Shown: positions 42,347 through 52,360 of the stretch, in pieces
Numbering within the stretch: the first letter of the stretch is position 1
Layout: every line of letters starts with the position of its first letter
Origin: Paenibacillus methanolicus
GTDB lineage: Bacteria > Bacillota > Bacilli > Paenibacillales > Paenibacillaceae
Length of the DNA: 64,000 nucleotides
Reading direction: 5' to 3'
Assembly (NCBI RefSeq): GCF_008124765.1
Contig: NZ_VNHS01000008.1
Location: 186,001 to 250,000, forward strand
The notes under the pieces: model-generated
Databases searched by the model: none
What the model saw: the letters and a program-made list of their open reading frames with translations, nothing else
What the model was told of the DNA's origin: nothing
Made by a program: the position numbers and the translations under genes

Positions 42347-44602
42347 TCAGAGAAAAGATAGGATATCCATGCTCCGCCGTTTGCCGTCGATGCCGATAAT
42401 CTCGGTGCCGATGCATGCTGGACAGCCGTCCTTGCAAGAACAGCGGCGGATCAGGTTTTTCGCGGCGTCTTTGATCTCGTCGAAACGCTTGAACACGCTA
42501 TCCGCGAGCCCGATGCCCCCCGGGTAGTGGTCGTAGACGAAGATGGTCGGCTTGCCCGAATGTACGGCTTTGATCTGCGAGACGACGTGAATGTCGTTGC
42601 GATCGCACATGACCATAACCGGAATGATGTGGCGCAGCACGTTGGCGATACCGAGCAGCACCTGCTCGAGCCGATCGCCCCGCACCTCGGGATCGAGCTG
42701 CTCCTCGTTCAATTCCATCCAGCTGGAGCTGGTGTGCAGTTCCTCTTCAGGCAGGTTGATCGGACCGCTGCCGATATTTTCGAACGTGGACAGCTTGATT
42801 TTCTTAAAAATCGTCGGGATCGCGTTGACGGTGACGTCTCCGAAATGAATCGTTACAGTCCGGCGGATATTCGTTTTGTCGATCTCCAGCACCTTCAGCT
42901 GGACCGCCAAATTGGCATCCGTATAGTACTCGACGTCCACTTCGCGCACATACGCTTTCTTGTGGTCCCAATCCAGCTTCTCGACCTGGAATTGGACGCC
43001 TTCGTGCAAATAGATCGCTTCGTCATGAAGCAGCGTCATCGCGCTGAACCGGTCCATCTCGCCGATGATCTTGACGTCCGCGACGTTCGACTGGTCAATG
43101 ATGACGACGTTCTCCTGGGAGGCCGAACGCAGCGAGATGCTGCTTGCCGGGAACGATTGATTCGCCCAATAAAAGGTGTCGTCCCGTCTCGTCAGCACTC
43201 GCTCCTCGACCAAATATTCCATAATGTCCGTGACGTCGAGCGGACCGAATTCTTCGTCTCCCTTGAAAGGCAACTCGTAGGCCGCGCAGCGCAGATGATC
43301 GACCAGAATAATCAGATTCTCCGGATTAATGCGCGCGGCTTCCGGCGATCGATCAAAGAAATACTCCGGATTCTGCACGATATATTGGTCGATCGGCGTG
43401 GAGCTGGCGACCATCAGAATAAGCGCCTCGCCATGCCGCCTTCCCGCCCGGCCCGCCTGCTGCCAAGTGCTGGCGATGCTGCCCGGATAGCCGCTCATGA
43501 CGCATACTTGAAGCTGGCCGATATCGACGCCGAGCTCCAGCGCGTTCGTGCTCACGACGCCGAGAATCTCCCCGTCCCGCAAGCCGCGCTCGATCTCCCG
43601 CCGCTGCTTCGGCAAGTAGCCGCCCCGATAGCCGCGGATCGACTTCGCGCCGAGCTCGTTCTTCACCAGCTCCTGAATGCGACTCAATATGATTTCGACG
43701 CGTACCCGGCTGCGCGCGAAAATAATCGTTTGGATTTTGTTGCGCAGAAACTTCTTCGCCAGGCTGTTCACTTCCGCGGTCGCGCTCTTGCGCACGTTCA
43801 GCTGCGGATTGACGATCGGCGGGTTGTAGAAGACGAAATGCTTCCTTCCGCGCGGCGCCCCGTTGTCGTCGATGAGCCGCATCGGCTTGCCGGTCAGCTG
43901 CTCCGCCAATTCCTTCGGGTTCGCGATCGTGGCGGACGTGCAGATGAAGATCGGATTGCTGCCGTAAAATTTGCAAATGCGGCGCAGCCGGCGGATGACG
44001 TTGGCCACATGGCTGCCGAACACGCCGCGGTACGTATGCAGCTCGTCCACGACGATATATTTTAAATTCTCGAACAAGCTGACCCACTTCGTATGATGCG
44101 GCAAAATGGCGGAATGGAGCATGTCCGGGTTCGTGATGACGATATGGCCGGCCTTGCGCACGATCTGGCGGATCGCCGGCGACGTGTCGCCATCGTACGT
44201 ATAGCTCTTGATGTCAATGCCCATCTCGGTGATGATTTCGTTCAGCTCGCTCTTCTGGTCCTGAGCAAGCGCCTTGGTCGGGAATAAATAGAGCGCTCGG
44301 CTCGTATCGTCGGCCGCGATCGCCGACAGGACGGGCAAGTTGTAGCAGAGCGTCTTACCGGACGCGGTCGGCGTGACGGCTACGATATTCTCGCCGCGCG
44401 CCACGGTCTCGTACGCGGTATGCTGGTGCGAATACAGCTCGCGGATGCCGCGTTTGGCCAGCGCCGCCGCGATGCGCGGGTCCACGGTTGCCGGCATCGG
44501 TTTCGTCCGTGCTTCCTGCGGCTCCATCTCATGCCAATTGATTATATTTTCATGTCCGCGAAGCTCTTGAATGAGTTCCGGTAACGTTTGTTTACGGAGC
44601 AT
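42347..44602 (-). CDS. mrfA: MrfA (YprA) DEAD/DEAH-box helicase
   Basis: 751 residues, superfamily 2 helicase. Motifs: Q-like YSHQHTAYE, Walker A TPTASGKT (77-84), VITNPDMLH, VVDELHTY (DEVH-type box), CTSATIANP, STNALELGVDIG and QQAGRAGRR. The C-terminal DUF1998 region ends in a four-cysteine cluster (RRCSCKDGCPAC) as in MrfA. The Bacillus protein is a 3'-5' helicase needed for mitomycin repair with MrfB. A LexA-like box lies about 35-50 nt upstream of the start. Confidence 0.93.
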   Translation of the reverse strand: MLRKQTLPELIQELRGHENIINWHEMEPQEARTKPMPATVDPRIAAALAKRGIRELYSHQHTAYETVARGENIVAVTPTASGKTLCYNLPVLSAIAADDTSRALYLFPTKALAQDQKSELNEIITEMGIDIKSYTYDGDTSPAIRQIVRKAGHIVITNPDMLHSAILPHHTKWVSLFENLKYIVVDELHTYRGVFGSHVANVIRRLRRICKFYGSNPIFICTSATIANPKELAEQLTGKPMRLIDDNGAPRGRKHFVFYNPPIVNPQLNVRKSATAEVNSLAKKFLRNKIQTIIFARSRVRVEIILSRIQELVKNELGAKSIRGYRGGYLPKQRREIERGLRDGEILGVVSTNALELGVDIGQLQVCVMSGYPGSIASTWQQAGRAGRRHGEALILMVASSTPIDQYIVQNPEYFFDRSPEAARINPENLIILVDHLRCAAYELPFKGDEEFGPLDVTDIMEYLVEERVLTRRDDTFYWANQSFPASSISLRSASQENVVIIDQSNVADVKIIGEMDRFSAMTLLHDEAIYLHEGVQFQVEKLDWDHKKAYVREVDVEYYTDANLAVQLKVLEIDKTNIRRTVTIHFGDVTVNAIPTIFKKIKLSTFENIGSGPINLPEEELHTSSSWMELNEEQLDPEVRGDRLEQVLLGIANVLRHIIPVMVMCDRNDIHVVSQIKAVHSGKPTIFVYDHYPGGIGLADSVFKRFDEIKDAAKNLIRRCSCKDGCPACIGTEIIGIDGKRRSMDILSFL

Positions 44603-44635
44603 ATTGGTTTCACCTCGGTCTAACTACCAGTTTAG

Positions 44636-44649
44636 CGAATATTTGTTCG
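44636..44649 (-). promoter_or_regulatory. LexA-like box upstream of mrfA
   Basis: Minus strand CGAACAAATATTCG matches 12 of 14 positions of the Bacillus LexA consensus, with an intact CGAAC half and an ATTCG half. A TAAACT -10 follows it; the -35 is weak. Confidence 0.45.
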
Positions 44650-44702
44650 TTTTGCTAGAGCCGCCTCCTGTAAAAACTCTCCTCCACGCTTCCTAAAGCG
44701 CG

Positions 44703-44743
44703 CAAAAAACCGCCATTCCGACGTCGCCGGAAAGGCGGTCTTT
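44703..44743 (-). terminator. Terminator after the YfhP-like gene
   Basis: ACCGCC and GGCGGT arms with extended pairing of the flanking AAA/TTT; the minus strand continues TTTTTTGCG. Confidence 0.8.
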
Positions 44744-44752
44744 CCTGAAGAC

Positions 44753-45724
44753 TTACACGTGAGGCGGCTCCCACGTTTTTTTGTCCCAGCCGATCCGCTC
44801 GCGAAGCACGTTCAGCTGCCGGTCTAGCGTCACGGCCGTGCCGAACGGCATCTTGTTGTTGGTCCAGAAGCGAACGTCGCTCCATACGACCTCGTATCCT
44901 TCGGCGACGGGAGAGACGTTTACATGAATCCGGTCGGAGAATCCGAGGAATGTCCGCACGACGTCGGTTCCCAATGTCGCTCGCGCTTGCGGCGGCAAGC
45001 TGTCCTCCGGCGTCTTCGGCATGGCGGCCTCTTCGATGATCATGCCGTCCTTTACCTTCCCCAGACGAAACATATTCCCCGTCTCCGCCGTGAACTGCCA
45101 GACGCGTCCGGAGAGACTGGGCAGCAGCGAAATCGTTCCGGCGGACGGGTAGGCGCCGCGCACGATGCGCATCGTCCGGCCGTGCGCCGTTAGCCTCCAT
45201 ATAATATAAATCGCGGTCAGCCCATATGTGACGGCAAATAACGGCGCTGGCGCCATGTTCAGAAACAACCAAGCGATCGCGGATACCGAATGCAGCGCGA
45301 ATAAATACGGATCAAATAAGCAAAGCGCATCTAGATGCCACCATTTCCGCGAGAACGGACGCAAGCACTGTACCCCGTAGCCATTTAATAAATCTAATGT
45401 AATATGAAAACAAACGGCGGCAAACGTCCAGAGCACGAGCGTGAACAGAAAAGGCCACTGATTGAAAATCGCGGCCGACCCGCAGCCGATTAACCACGCC
45501 CATACGATTGGTGCCGGCAGCGAATGCGTCAATCCGCGATGGGTTCGAATGTAGGCCGCCTTTCCTTTCAAGCGCATGAACGAATCGAAATCCGGCGCGT
45601 GGCTGCCGATCATCGTGGCCGTCACCAGAGCAGGCAGCAGCTCCGGATTCGCGGCGACGTTCGGATCCACCGCGGCTAACCCAGCCAGCGTCAAACCGAA
45701 TAATAAATGGCTCCCGGTATCCAT
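44753..45724 (-). CDS. YfhP/DUF457-type membrane-bound metal-dependent hydrolase
   Basis: 323 residues. N-terminal half carries four or so membrane helices and the family's metal-site motifs: MDTGSHLLFG (His6), GSHAPDFDSF, THRGLTHS and FHITLDLLNGYG. The C-terminal ~130 residues are soluble and include FWTNNKMPFGTAVTLD. Relatives include Bacillus YfhP and YdjM; hydrolysis has been proposed for the family but no substrate is established. Stands alone upstream of a terminator. Confidence 0.82.
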   Translation of the reverse strand: MDTGSHLLFGLTLAGLAAVDPNVAANPELLPALVTATMIGSHAPDFDSFMRLKGKAAYIRTHRGLTHSLPAPIVWAWLIGCGSAAIFNQWPFLFTLVLWTFAAVCFHITLDLLNGYGVQCLRPFSRKWWHLDALCLFDPYLFALHSVSAIAWLFLNMAPAPLFAVTYGLTAIYIIWRLTAHGRTMRIVRGAYPSAGTISLLPSLSGRVWQFTAETGNMFRLGKVKDGMIIEEAAMPKTPEDSLPPQARATLGTDVVRTFLGFSDRIHVNVSPVAEGYEVVWSDVRFWTNNKMPFGTAVTLDRQLNVLRERIGWDKKTWEPPHV

Positions 45725-45910
45725 TCTCTCGTCCTCCCGTTCAAAATGAGGTCTTCAGCATCACCAGTGTATCGCCCGATCATCAGCCAAACGTTTCCGT
45801 CATATGAGGAAATTGTAACGGCGCATATTCCCTTGTCCGTCCGCGCAAGCTAGTTCGGGTTGAGCTCTTCAAAGGCACGACTACTCGAATTGATGCAGGG
45901 GGCATACACG

Positions 45911-46126
45911 ATGGCCAAACCGGATAACCGCGCCGACAATGTCGCGCATCTGCAGCAGCATGTTCAGAATACAGAGCAAAATTTGCACGAGGCCGAGCAA
46001 TACTTGGACGAGCATGCGGACGAAATTTCCGCTACCGAGCTGAACGACATCCAAGTCAAAAACGAACATCGCAAAGAGAGCCTTCAAAAGTTCCAGTCCG
46101 AAATTCAAGACGAAGCGAACCAATAA
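45911..46126 (+). CDS. tlp: Small acid-soluble spore protein Tlp
   Basis: 71 residues: MAKPDNRADNVAHLQQHVQN... with NTEQNLHEAEQYLDEHADEI and the terminal NEHRKESLQKFQSEIQDEA, the standard Tlp pattern (thioredoxin-like protein name, but a spore core protein). Made in the forespore in Bacillus. ATG 45911 has a GGGGG-type site upstream; the frame is open for 17 earlier codons without one. Supports an endospore-forming host. Confidence 0.93.
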   Translation: MAKPDNRADNVAHLQQHVQNTEQNLHEAEQYLDEHADEISATELNDIQVKNEHRKESLQKFQSEIQDEANQ

Positions 46127-46146
46127 ACCGAATCGTTCCGCAAAAG

Positions 46147-46188
46147 AAAGACAACCCCCCAGGCGCACGTGCTTGGGGGGTTGTCTTT
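46147..46188. terminator. Bidirectional terminator between tlp and rnz
   Basis: A 14-bp perfect stem (AAAGACAACCCCCC/GGGGGGTTGTCTTT) with T-runs on both strands, serving convergent genes. Confidence 0.92.
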
Positions 46189-46236
46189 ATAGACGATAGT
46201 TCGCATAGACTGCCCATAAGGATGGTCAGTCGCCTA

Positions 46237-47160
46237 CTACTGTCGCGCGATATGAATGTCCATATAGTCCTCGGCCGCCACGGAATCGGGAATGAGGCCT
46301 TTGGCGGCTTCGACCAGCTCGCGCAGCGCCTCCGTATCCAGGCGAGAGCTGAAGTGCGTGAGGGCGAGCTTCTTCGCTCCCGCGCGAGAAGCGATCGTCG
46401 CCGCCTGAAGCACCGTGGAATGTCCGTAAGCCGCCGCCTTCTCTTCCATGCCCGCCGCGAACGTTGCCTCATGAACGAGCAAGTCGGCATCTCTCGCGAG
46501 ACTGACCGCCTCCTCGCACGGCCGGGTATCGCCAAGGATCGTGACGATGCGACCTTTCTGCGGAGGACCTACGACATCCGCCGACCGAATCCACGCGCCG
46601 TCTTCCAGCTGAACGTCCAATCCCCGCTTCAGTTTGCCGTAATCCGGCCCAGGCTTCAGACCGAGTTCGGCTAACGCCGCAAGATCAAGCGCGCCCGGCG
46701 TTTCCTTCTCTTCGATCCGGTACCCGAAGCATGGGATCCGGTGCTCGAGCGGACCCGCCGTCACCTTGAAACGCTCGTTGTCCACGACGACGCCCGGCTC
46801 GATCTCGTTCACGGACAACTCGTATTCGAGATGCGTGCCGCTAATTTGGAACACCGCGTTCAAATAAGCCTGCAATCCTGGAGGCCCATAGATCTGAAGC
46901 GGCACCGCGCCTTCAAAATACGAACGGCTGCTCAGCAGACCCGGCAACCCGTATAGATGGTCGCCGTGCAAATGGGTGATGAATATTTTCTCCAGCCGAT
47001 TCAGCTTATACTTCGTGCCAAGCATCCGGTGCTGCGTCCCCTCGCCGGCGTCGAACAGCCAGAACGCATGCAGCGGCTCCGGCAGCATAAGCGCGGCCGA
47101 CGTCACGTTGCGCGCCTTGGTGGGCCGGCCGGCGCTTGTTCCGAAAAATGTCAGTTGCAA
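46237..47160 (-). CDS. rnz: Ribonuclease Z (tRNA 3'-endonuclease)
   Basis: 307 residues of the MBL-fold tRNase Z, which removes 3' trailers from CCA-less tRNA precursors. Begins LTFFGTSAGRPTKARNVTS; metal site THLHGDHLYGLPGLL (about 62-76), LEHRIPCFGYRI, ILGDTRPCEEAV, LLVHEATF and LTHFSSR complete the signature. The TTG at 47160 is the start because GAGGAGG lies 7 nt upstream; 17 in-frame codons further up have no site. Confidence 0.94.
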   Translation of the reverse strand: MQLTFFGTSAGRPTKARNVTSAALMLPEPLHAFWLFDAGEGTQHRMLGTKYKLNRLEKIFITHLHGDHLYGLPGLLSSRSYFEGAVPLQIYGPPGLQAYLNAVFQISGTHLEYELSVNEIEPGVVVDNERFKVTAGPLEHRIPCFGYRIEEKETPGALDLAALAELGLKPGPDYGKLKRGLDVQLEDGAWIRSADVVGPPQKGRIVTILGDTRPCEEAVSLARDADLLVHEATFAAGMEEKAAAYGHSTVLQAATIASRAGAKKLALTHFSSRLDTEALRELVEAAKGLIPDSVAAEDYMDIHIARQ

Positions 47161-47323
47161 GGCGAAACCTCCTCTCTTTGCTAAAATGTTGATTTCTCTT
47201 ATGTATAGCAATACCCTCCAAGTGGCGGAATGTATTCCGTCGCTTGAAGGGTATGATAGCGCGGTCGATTGCCGGTTTCTGCGCTAACGCAGCCGTCTGC
47301 CTCGGCAATCGGGCCGCCCGCGA

Positions 47324-50300
47324 TCAAGTTTTGTCGATGTTGAAATATTTCGCTTCGGGATGCGCGAACACCATCGCCGATACGGACGCTTCCGGCTCCA
47401 TCATGAAGCCTTCCGTCAGCTCCACGCCGATATCCTGCGGCTTCATCAGATCGAACAGCAGCTCCTGATCCTCGAGATTCGGGCACGCCGGGTAGCCGAA
47501 CGACACCCGGATGCCTTGATAACGGGCGCCGTGACGCTGCTTCATCGTCATTTCCGGCGGATCCGGGAAGCCCCACGTATCGCGCATCATATGATGAACC
47601 TGCTCGGCCAACCCTTCGGCCACTTCAAGCGCGACCGACTGCAGCGCATGGGAACGAAGATAATCGCCCTTGTCCTTCCATTCGTTCGCCAGGTCGCGCA
47701 CGCCTTGACCCGCCGTTACGACGAGGAAACCGACGTAATCCATGACTCCGCTCTCGACCGGCTTCAGGAAGTCCGCCAGACACAGATACGGATCCACCTG
47801 CTGACGCGGGAACGTGAAGCGTTTGATTTCGCTGGCCGGGTTCTCCGGGTCGTAAATAATGATATCGTTGCCCGACGACTGCGCAGGGAAGAACCGATAC
47901 ATCCCATGCGCTTGAATAATGCCGTTCGCCACGCCTTCTTGCAAGATCCCATCCACCGTTTCCTTCAGGTTGACGGCTTTCTCGTTGCCTTCCTTCAGGA
48001 GCTGGTCCACGCTACCCTTCAAGCCCAAATGGTGGCCGAGCAGCATCTGCATATTCACGTACGGCACGATTCGCGTAAGCGGCACATTGCGCAATACGTG
48101 ACGATTCAAATCCGGCGGAATATATACCGGCGCATCCTGCGAAATGTTGGAGCGAACGGCGCGGCTCAACTCCGGAAGCGGTTTGCGTTCTTCTTCGAAG
48201 GCATGTCCGGATGCTTTGAGCTCCGCTAATTCGGCTTCGTATGTTTTGCGATGCTCAGGATCAACGAGCTTGTTCGCGATATCGAGCCCGTCCATCGCGT
48301 CTTTGGCGTATAGCACGAGACCGTCGTATTCCGGGCTGATGCGGGTCTTCGTAAACTTGCGAGTCAGCGCGGCGCCTCCGACAAGGATCGGCGCGTCAAT
48401 GCCGGCGTTGCGCATATCCTGCGCCGTGACGACCATCTGCTGCGCGGATTTGACGAGCAGACCCGACAGACCGATCGCATCCGCTTTTTCTCTGCGATAA
48501 GCTTCGATAATTTGTTCCGGCGGCACTTTAATGCCCAAGTTAATGATTTGATAGCCGTTGTTCGACAATATAATTTCGACGAGATTTTTGCCGATATCAT
48601 GGACGTCGCCTTTGACCGTCGCCAAAATAATCTTGCCTTTGACCGACGATTCGTCCTTTTCCATGAACTGCTCCAGATGCGCGACCGAAGCTTTCATGAC
48701 CTCCGCGCTCTGCAGTACCTCCGCTACGATCAGCTCGTTGTTGTTGAACAACCGGCCGACCTCTTCCATGCCTTTCATCAAAGGGCCGTTAATCACTTCG
48801 AGCGCGGTATACTTCTTGAGCGCTTCATCCAAATCCGGGATCAAACCTTCCTTCGTGCCTTCCACGACGTATGATCCAAGCCGCTCTTCCAGCGTCAAAT
48901 TCGACACTTTCTCTTTCTTCTCGACCTTCTTGTCGCGGAATGCGGCCACGAACGCGGCAAGCGTATCGTCGTTCGTGTTATAGATCAGTTCCTCCGCCAG
49001 CTTACGTTCATGTTCCGGAATAGAAGCATACCGCTCCAGCTTCTCCGTATTGACGATGGCGTAATCAAGCCCCGCCTTCGTACAGTGGTACAAATAGACG
49101 GAGTTCAGCACTTCGCGGCCCGCATCCGGCAGGCCGAACGAGATGTTGCTGAGGCCGAGGATCGTCTTCGCCTTCGGATACTTCTCTTTGATCATCCGTA
49201 TGCCTTCGATCGTCTCGACGGCGGAGCCGATATACTGCGGATCGCCCGAGCCGACCGGGAACATGTTAGGGTCGAAAATGATGTCTTCCGGCGCCATGCC
49301 GTACTTGCCGGTAAGCAGCTCATAAGAGCGCGTGGCGACTTCCATCTTCGCTTCGCGCGAAACCGCTTGGCCGCGCTCGTCGATCAAGATGCACACGACG
49401 GCTGCGCCGTACTGATGAATAAGCGGCAGAATCTTCTCGAACTTCGATTCGCCGTCTTCCAAGTTGATGGAATTGATGACGGCTTTGCCTTGCGAATATT
49501 TAAGCCCCAGCTCGATGATATGATCGTACGTGGAATCGAGCATGAGCGGCACTTTGATTTTCTTGACGACCTGCGGCAGGAACTCATGGACGGCATAGGC
49601 TTCGTCGATATCCGTATCCTGCAAGTTGATGTCGATAATATGGGCGCCGCCCTTCACCTGCGCTCTCGCGATCTCGGAAGCCTCGTCGAACTTGCCTTCC
49701 TTAATTAGACGCTTGAATTTGCGGGATCCGGATATGTTCGTGCGCTCGCCGATCATGATCGGCCGGTTCTCGTCTTCGATGAACACCGTTTCGATGCCCG
49801 ATACCGCCGGCGGGTGATCCCCCAGCTTGGTACGAGGAGGATATTTCGCGAGCGTCTCCGCCATCGCCCGGATGTGATCCGGCGTCGTGCCGCAGCAGCC
49901 GCCCGCGATATTCAGCCAGCCCTGTTCGGCAAAATCCGCGATTTTGCGCGCGAGCGATGCCGGCGATTCATGATACTGTCCGTTCTCGTCCGGCAAGCCC
50001 GCGTTCGGATAACAGCTGATCGCCGTACGCGCGATTTCCGACAAGGAACGTATATGGTCGCGCATGAATTCCGGTCCGGTCGCGCAGTTGAGTCCCATCG
50101 AGATCGGGTTCAAATGCTCAAGCGAAATATAGAACGAGTCGATCGTCTGTCCGGCTAACGTCGTGCCCATCGGCTCGATCGTCCCTGAGATCATAATCGG
50201 CAGCGTGATGCCTGTCGTCTCGAACGCTCTGCGGATGCCGATGCTGCCTGCCTTGACGTTGAGCGTATCCTGCGACGTCTCCAGCAGCAACGCGTCCACG

Positions 50301-50764
50301 CCGCCGTCGATAAGCGCCACGGCTTGTTCCCAATAGCTTTCGACCAGCTCGTCGAACGTTACGCCGCCCGTCACGGACAACGTCTTCGTCGTCGGTCCCA
50401 TGGCGCCCGCGACGTACCGCGGATGGTCGCTCGTCGAGAATTTGTCCGCCGCTTTGCGCGCGATCGAAGCCGCGGCCAGGTTGATTTCCCTGGCCTTCTC
50501 GGGAATATCGTATTCGGCCAGCACGACGCTGGCCGCTCCGAACGTATTCGTCTCGAGAATGTCCGCGCCGGCTTCCAAGTACGCCTCGTGGATGTCCTGA
50601 ATGACATCCGGACGCGTAAGCACGAGCATCTCGTTACAGCCTTCCAGCTCTTCGCCGCCAAAATCCGCGTCGCTCAGATCGCGCTGTTGAATCATCGTGC
50701 CCATTGCACCGTCGAGGATCAAGATGCGACGGCCCATCATCTCTTGAATGGTCGGTTTCGTCAT
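47324..50764 (-). CDS. metH: Cobalamin-dependent methionine synthase
   Basis: 1146 residues with all four modules: homocysteine-binding barrel (DGAMGTMIQ; zinc cysteines in MGLNCATGP and IAGGCCGTTP), pterin-binding domain (ERTNISGSRKFKRL, DINLQDTD), cap plus B12-binding domain (DVHDIGKNLVEIIL with the cobalt-ligand His), and C-terminal reactivation domain (YVGFLVVTAGQ ... RYQGIRVSFGYPACP). Methylates homocysteine using methyltetrahydrofolate. GGAAGGAAG precedes the ATG. Only a short leader is available, so no SAM or B12 riboswitch fits upstream. Confidence 0.97.
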   Translation of the reverse strand: MTKPTIQEMMGRRILILDGAMGTMIQQRDLSDADFGGEELEGCNEMLVLTRPDVIQDIHEAYLEAGADILETNTFGAASVVLAEYDIPEKAREINLAAASIARKAADKFSTSDHPRYVAGAMGPTTKTLSVTGGVTFDELVESYWEQAVALIDGGVDALLLETSQDTLNVKAGSIGIRRAFETTGITLPIMISGTIEPMGTTLAGQTIDSFYISLEHLNPISMGLNCATGPEFMRDHIRSLSEIARTAISCYPNAGLPDENGQYHESPASLARKIADFAEQGWLNIAGGCCGTTPDHIRAMAETLAKYPPRTKLGDHPPAVSGIETVFIEDENRPIMIGERTNISGSRKFKRLIKEGKFDEASEIARAQVKGGAHIIDINLQDTDIDEAYAVHEFLPQVVKKIKVPLMLDSTYDHIIELGLKYSQGKAVINSINLEDGESKFEKILPLIHQYGAAVVCILIDERGQAVSREAKMEVATRSYELLTGKYGMAPEDIIFDPNMFPVGSGDPQYIGSAVETIEGIRMIKEKYPKAKTILGLSNISFGLPDAGREVLNSVYLYHCTKAGLDYAIVNTEKLERYASIPEHERKLAEELIYNTNDDTLAAFVAAFRDKKVEKKEKVSNLTLEERLGSYVVEGTKEGLIPDLDEALKKYTALEVINGPLMKGMEEVGRLFNNNELIVAEVLQSAEVMKASVAHLEQFMEKDESSVKGKIILATVKGDVHDIGKNLVEIILSNNGYQIINLGIKVPPEQIIEAYRREKADAIGLSGLLVKSAQQMVVTAQDMRNAGIDAPILVGGAALTRKFTKTRISPEYDGLVLYAKDAMDGLDIANKLVDPEHRKTYEAELAELKASGHAFEEERKPLPELSRAVRSNISQDAPVYIPPDLNRHVLRNVPLTRIVPYVNMQMLLGHHLGLKGSVDQLLKEGNEKAVNLKETVDGILQEGVANGIIQAHGMYRFFPAQSSGNDIIIYDPENPASEIKRFTFPRQQVDPYLCLADFLKPVESGVMDYVGFLVVTAGQGVRDLANEWKDKGDYLRSHALQSVALEVAEGLAEQVHHMMRDTWGFPDPPEMTMKQRHGARYQGIRVSFGYPACPNLEDQELLFDLMKPQDIGVELTEGFMMEPEASVSAMVFAHPEAKYFNIDKT

Positions 50765-50859
50765 CGGTGAACTTCTTCCTTCCCGCCTTCAACTATGGAA
50801 CCCCAAAATCATTAACCCTTAGTCTACCAGAATCGACATCGAGTGAAAAGGTTCTAATG

Positions 50860-50888
50860 TCGACAGGGGGGGCGTTTTATACTATAAT
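50860..50888 (+). promoter_or_regulatory. Promoter of mtnD
   Basis: TCGACA (50860-50865), 17-nt spacer, TATAAT (50883-50888), about 44 nt before the start codon. Confidence 0.75.
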
Positions 50889-50931
50889 TATTCTTATCGG
50901 AAATAAAGTCCAACGAAACGAGGGATTGGGA

Positions 50932-51471
50932 ATGGCTGAAATTCGTATCCGCAACACAAACGAACGCATTCAAGGCGAGGAGAACGTCCGCGCATTTCTT
51001 GAGAATCAAGAGGTTCTGTACGAACATTGGAACACCGACAAATTGCCGGAAGAGCTTCGCGAGAAGTTCATCCTGAGCGACGAAGAGAAAGCTCAAATCC
51101 TCTCCGTATACGACGAAGACATCCGCGATCTGGCCGGCCGCCGCGGCTACCGCACGTGGGACATCATCGCTCTCTCGGATGCGACGCCTAACCTGGACGA
51201 ACTGCTGAAGAAGTTCGAATCGGTCCACACCCATACGGAAGACGAAGTTCGCGCGATTACGGCGGGCAAAGGCATTTTCATCATTAAAGGAACCGACGAT
51301 GTCGGCTACTTCGACGTCGAGCTCGAAGCCGGCGACGTGATCTCGGTACCGGAGCATAAAGCGCATTTCTTCACGCTGATGGAGAATCGTCAAATCGTCG
51401 CCGTTCGCCTCTTCATCGAGACGGAAGGCTGGATTGCGCACCCGTACGCCGATCCTTCGTTCCAGAAATAA
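50932..51471 (+). CDS. mtnD: Acireductone dioxygenase
   Basis: 179 residues of acireductone dioxygenase from the methionine salvage pathway, converting acireductone to 2-keto-4-methylthiobutyrate and formate (iron form). The metal ligands are visible in VHTHTEDEVRAI (His99, His101, Glu105) and the later PEHKAHFFTL. The start is the ATG after GAGGGATTGGGA; the open frame extends far upstream through metH antisense and is not coding. The rest of the mtn pathway is not in this window; it lies divergent to metH. Confidence 0.94.
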   Translation: MAEIRIRNTNERIQGEENVRAFLENQEVLYEHWNTDKLPEELREKFILSDEEKAQILSVYDEDIRDLAGRRGYRTWDIIALSDATPNLDELLKKFESVHTHTEDEVRAITAGKGIFIIKGTDDVGYFDVELEAGDVISVPEHKAHFFTLMENRQIVAVRLFIETEGWIAHPYADPSFQK

Positions 51472-51483
51472 TCCCTATATAAT

Positions 51484-51521
51484 AACAACCCCCGCTCTCC
51501 TAGGAGAACGGGGGTTGTTTT
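51484..51521. terminator. Bidirectional terminator between mtnD and the HAD gene
   Basis: AACAACCCCCG and CGGGGGTTGTT form an 11-bp stem, followed by TTTT on the plus strand and ATTATT on the minus. Confidence 0.88.
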
Positions 51522-51556
51522 GCGCTTGCGCATGCATCGCTTGGAACGTGTGCCGT

Positions 51557-52342
51557 TTAAGCCAGAAGCGGCAGCAGCTCTTCGAGATGCTTGATTTCGT
51601 GGGTAGGAATGATTTCGTCCGTCCGGACCGCCCCATGACGGTTGATCCATACGGAAGTCATGCCGATCGTGTTCGCGCCAAGAATATCGGTCGTCAGCTT
51701 GTCCCCGACCATGATGCCTTCTTCGGGCCCGACGCCCAGACGCTCCAGCGCATGCTTGAAGATGGAAGCGGCCGGTTTGCCTTCGCCGAACGCACCCGAA
51801 ATCACGATATGGTCGAAGTACGGCGCCAGCTCCGGCACGCCGTCGAGCTTCTCTTGCTGCAAATCGGGCGATCCGTTCGTCAGCAGCAGCAGCTTGTATT
51901 TGCCCTTCAGCTGCTCGAGCAACGAGAATGTTTCTTCATAGACATACGGCCGCTTGCGGCGCTCCGCCGGGAATTGCTCCGCCAGCTCCGCGCCTAATTC
52001 TGAATTGTCGACGCCGAGCGCCTTCAGGCCGCGAGTCCACGATTCCCGACGGTAGAGGGGCGCGAGTTGCTGCAGCTTGCGGAACTCCTCCTGTTCGCCG
52101 GCCAAGAAATTCGCCCACAGACCTTCAAACGGGTTGATGCCGATCATTTTCGTGAACGGGAACGTTTCGTACGAAGCATACAACTCTCGCGCCGCTTCCC
52201 GCACGGCAGCTTCCAACTCCTTGGCATTCAGACCTGTCCGGGCCGCGCCCGCTTCACAGGTGGCGTCGAACGCTTCCTGCACGCTGCGCTCGTCCCATAA
52301 CAGGGTATCGTCCAAATCAAACAGTACGGCTTTCTTCGACAT
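51557..52342 (-). CDS. HAD-IA hydrolase (YjjG-like)
   Basis: 261 residues, HAD superfamily with helical cap. Motif [13 protein letters not shown], motif [17 protein letters not shown], Lys in [11 protein letters not shown] and motif [20 protein letters not shown]. Resembles YjjG/YsaA-like nucleotide or phosphoglycolate phosphatases; exact substrate unknown. Separated by 18 nt from the upstream membrane-protein gene, so possibly co-transcribed. Confidence 0.88.
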   Translation of the reverse strand: MSKKAVLFDLDDTLLWDERSVQEAFDATCEAGAARTGLNAKELEAAVREAARELYASYETFPFTKMIGINPFEGLWANFLAGEQEEFRKLQQLAPLYRRESWTRGLKALGVDNSELGAELAEQFPAERRKRPYVYEETFSLLEQLKGKYKLLLLTNGSPDLQQEKLDGVPELAPYFDHIVISGAFGEGKPAASIFKHALERLGVGPEEGIMVGDKLTTDILGANTIGMTSVWINRHGAVRTDEIIPTHEIKHLEELLPLLA

Positions 52343-52360
52343 GCTTCACTGCACTCCAGT

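Noticed and set aside
42527-44065. A ~500-codon plus-strand open frame opposite mrfA
   Set aside because: Composition is that of an antisense shadow and no family motif is present; mrfA on the minus strand is unambiguous.
50765-50931. SAM or cobalamin riboswitch between metH and mtnD
   Set aside because: The interval is only ~165 nt, shared by divergent genes, and shows no S-box or B12-box signature.
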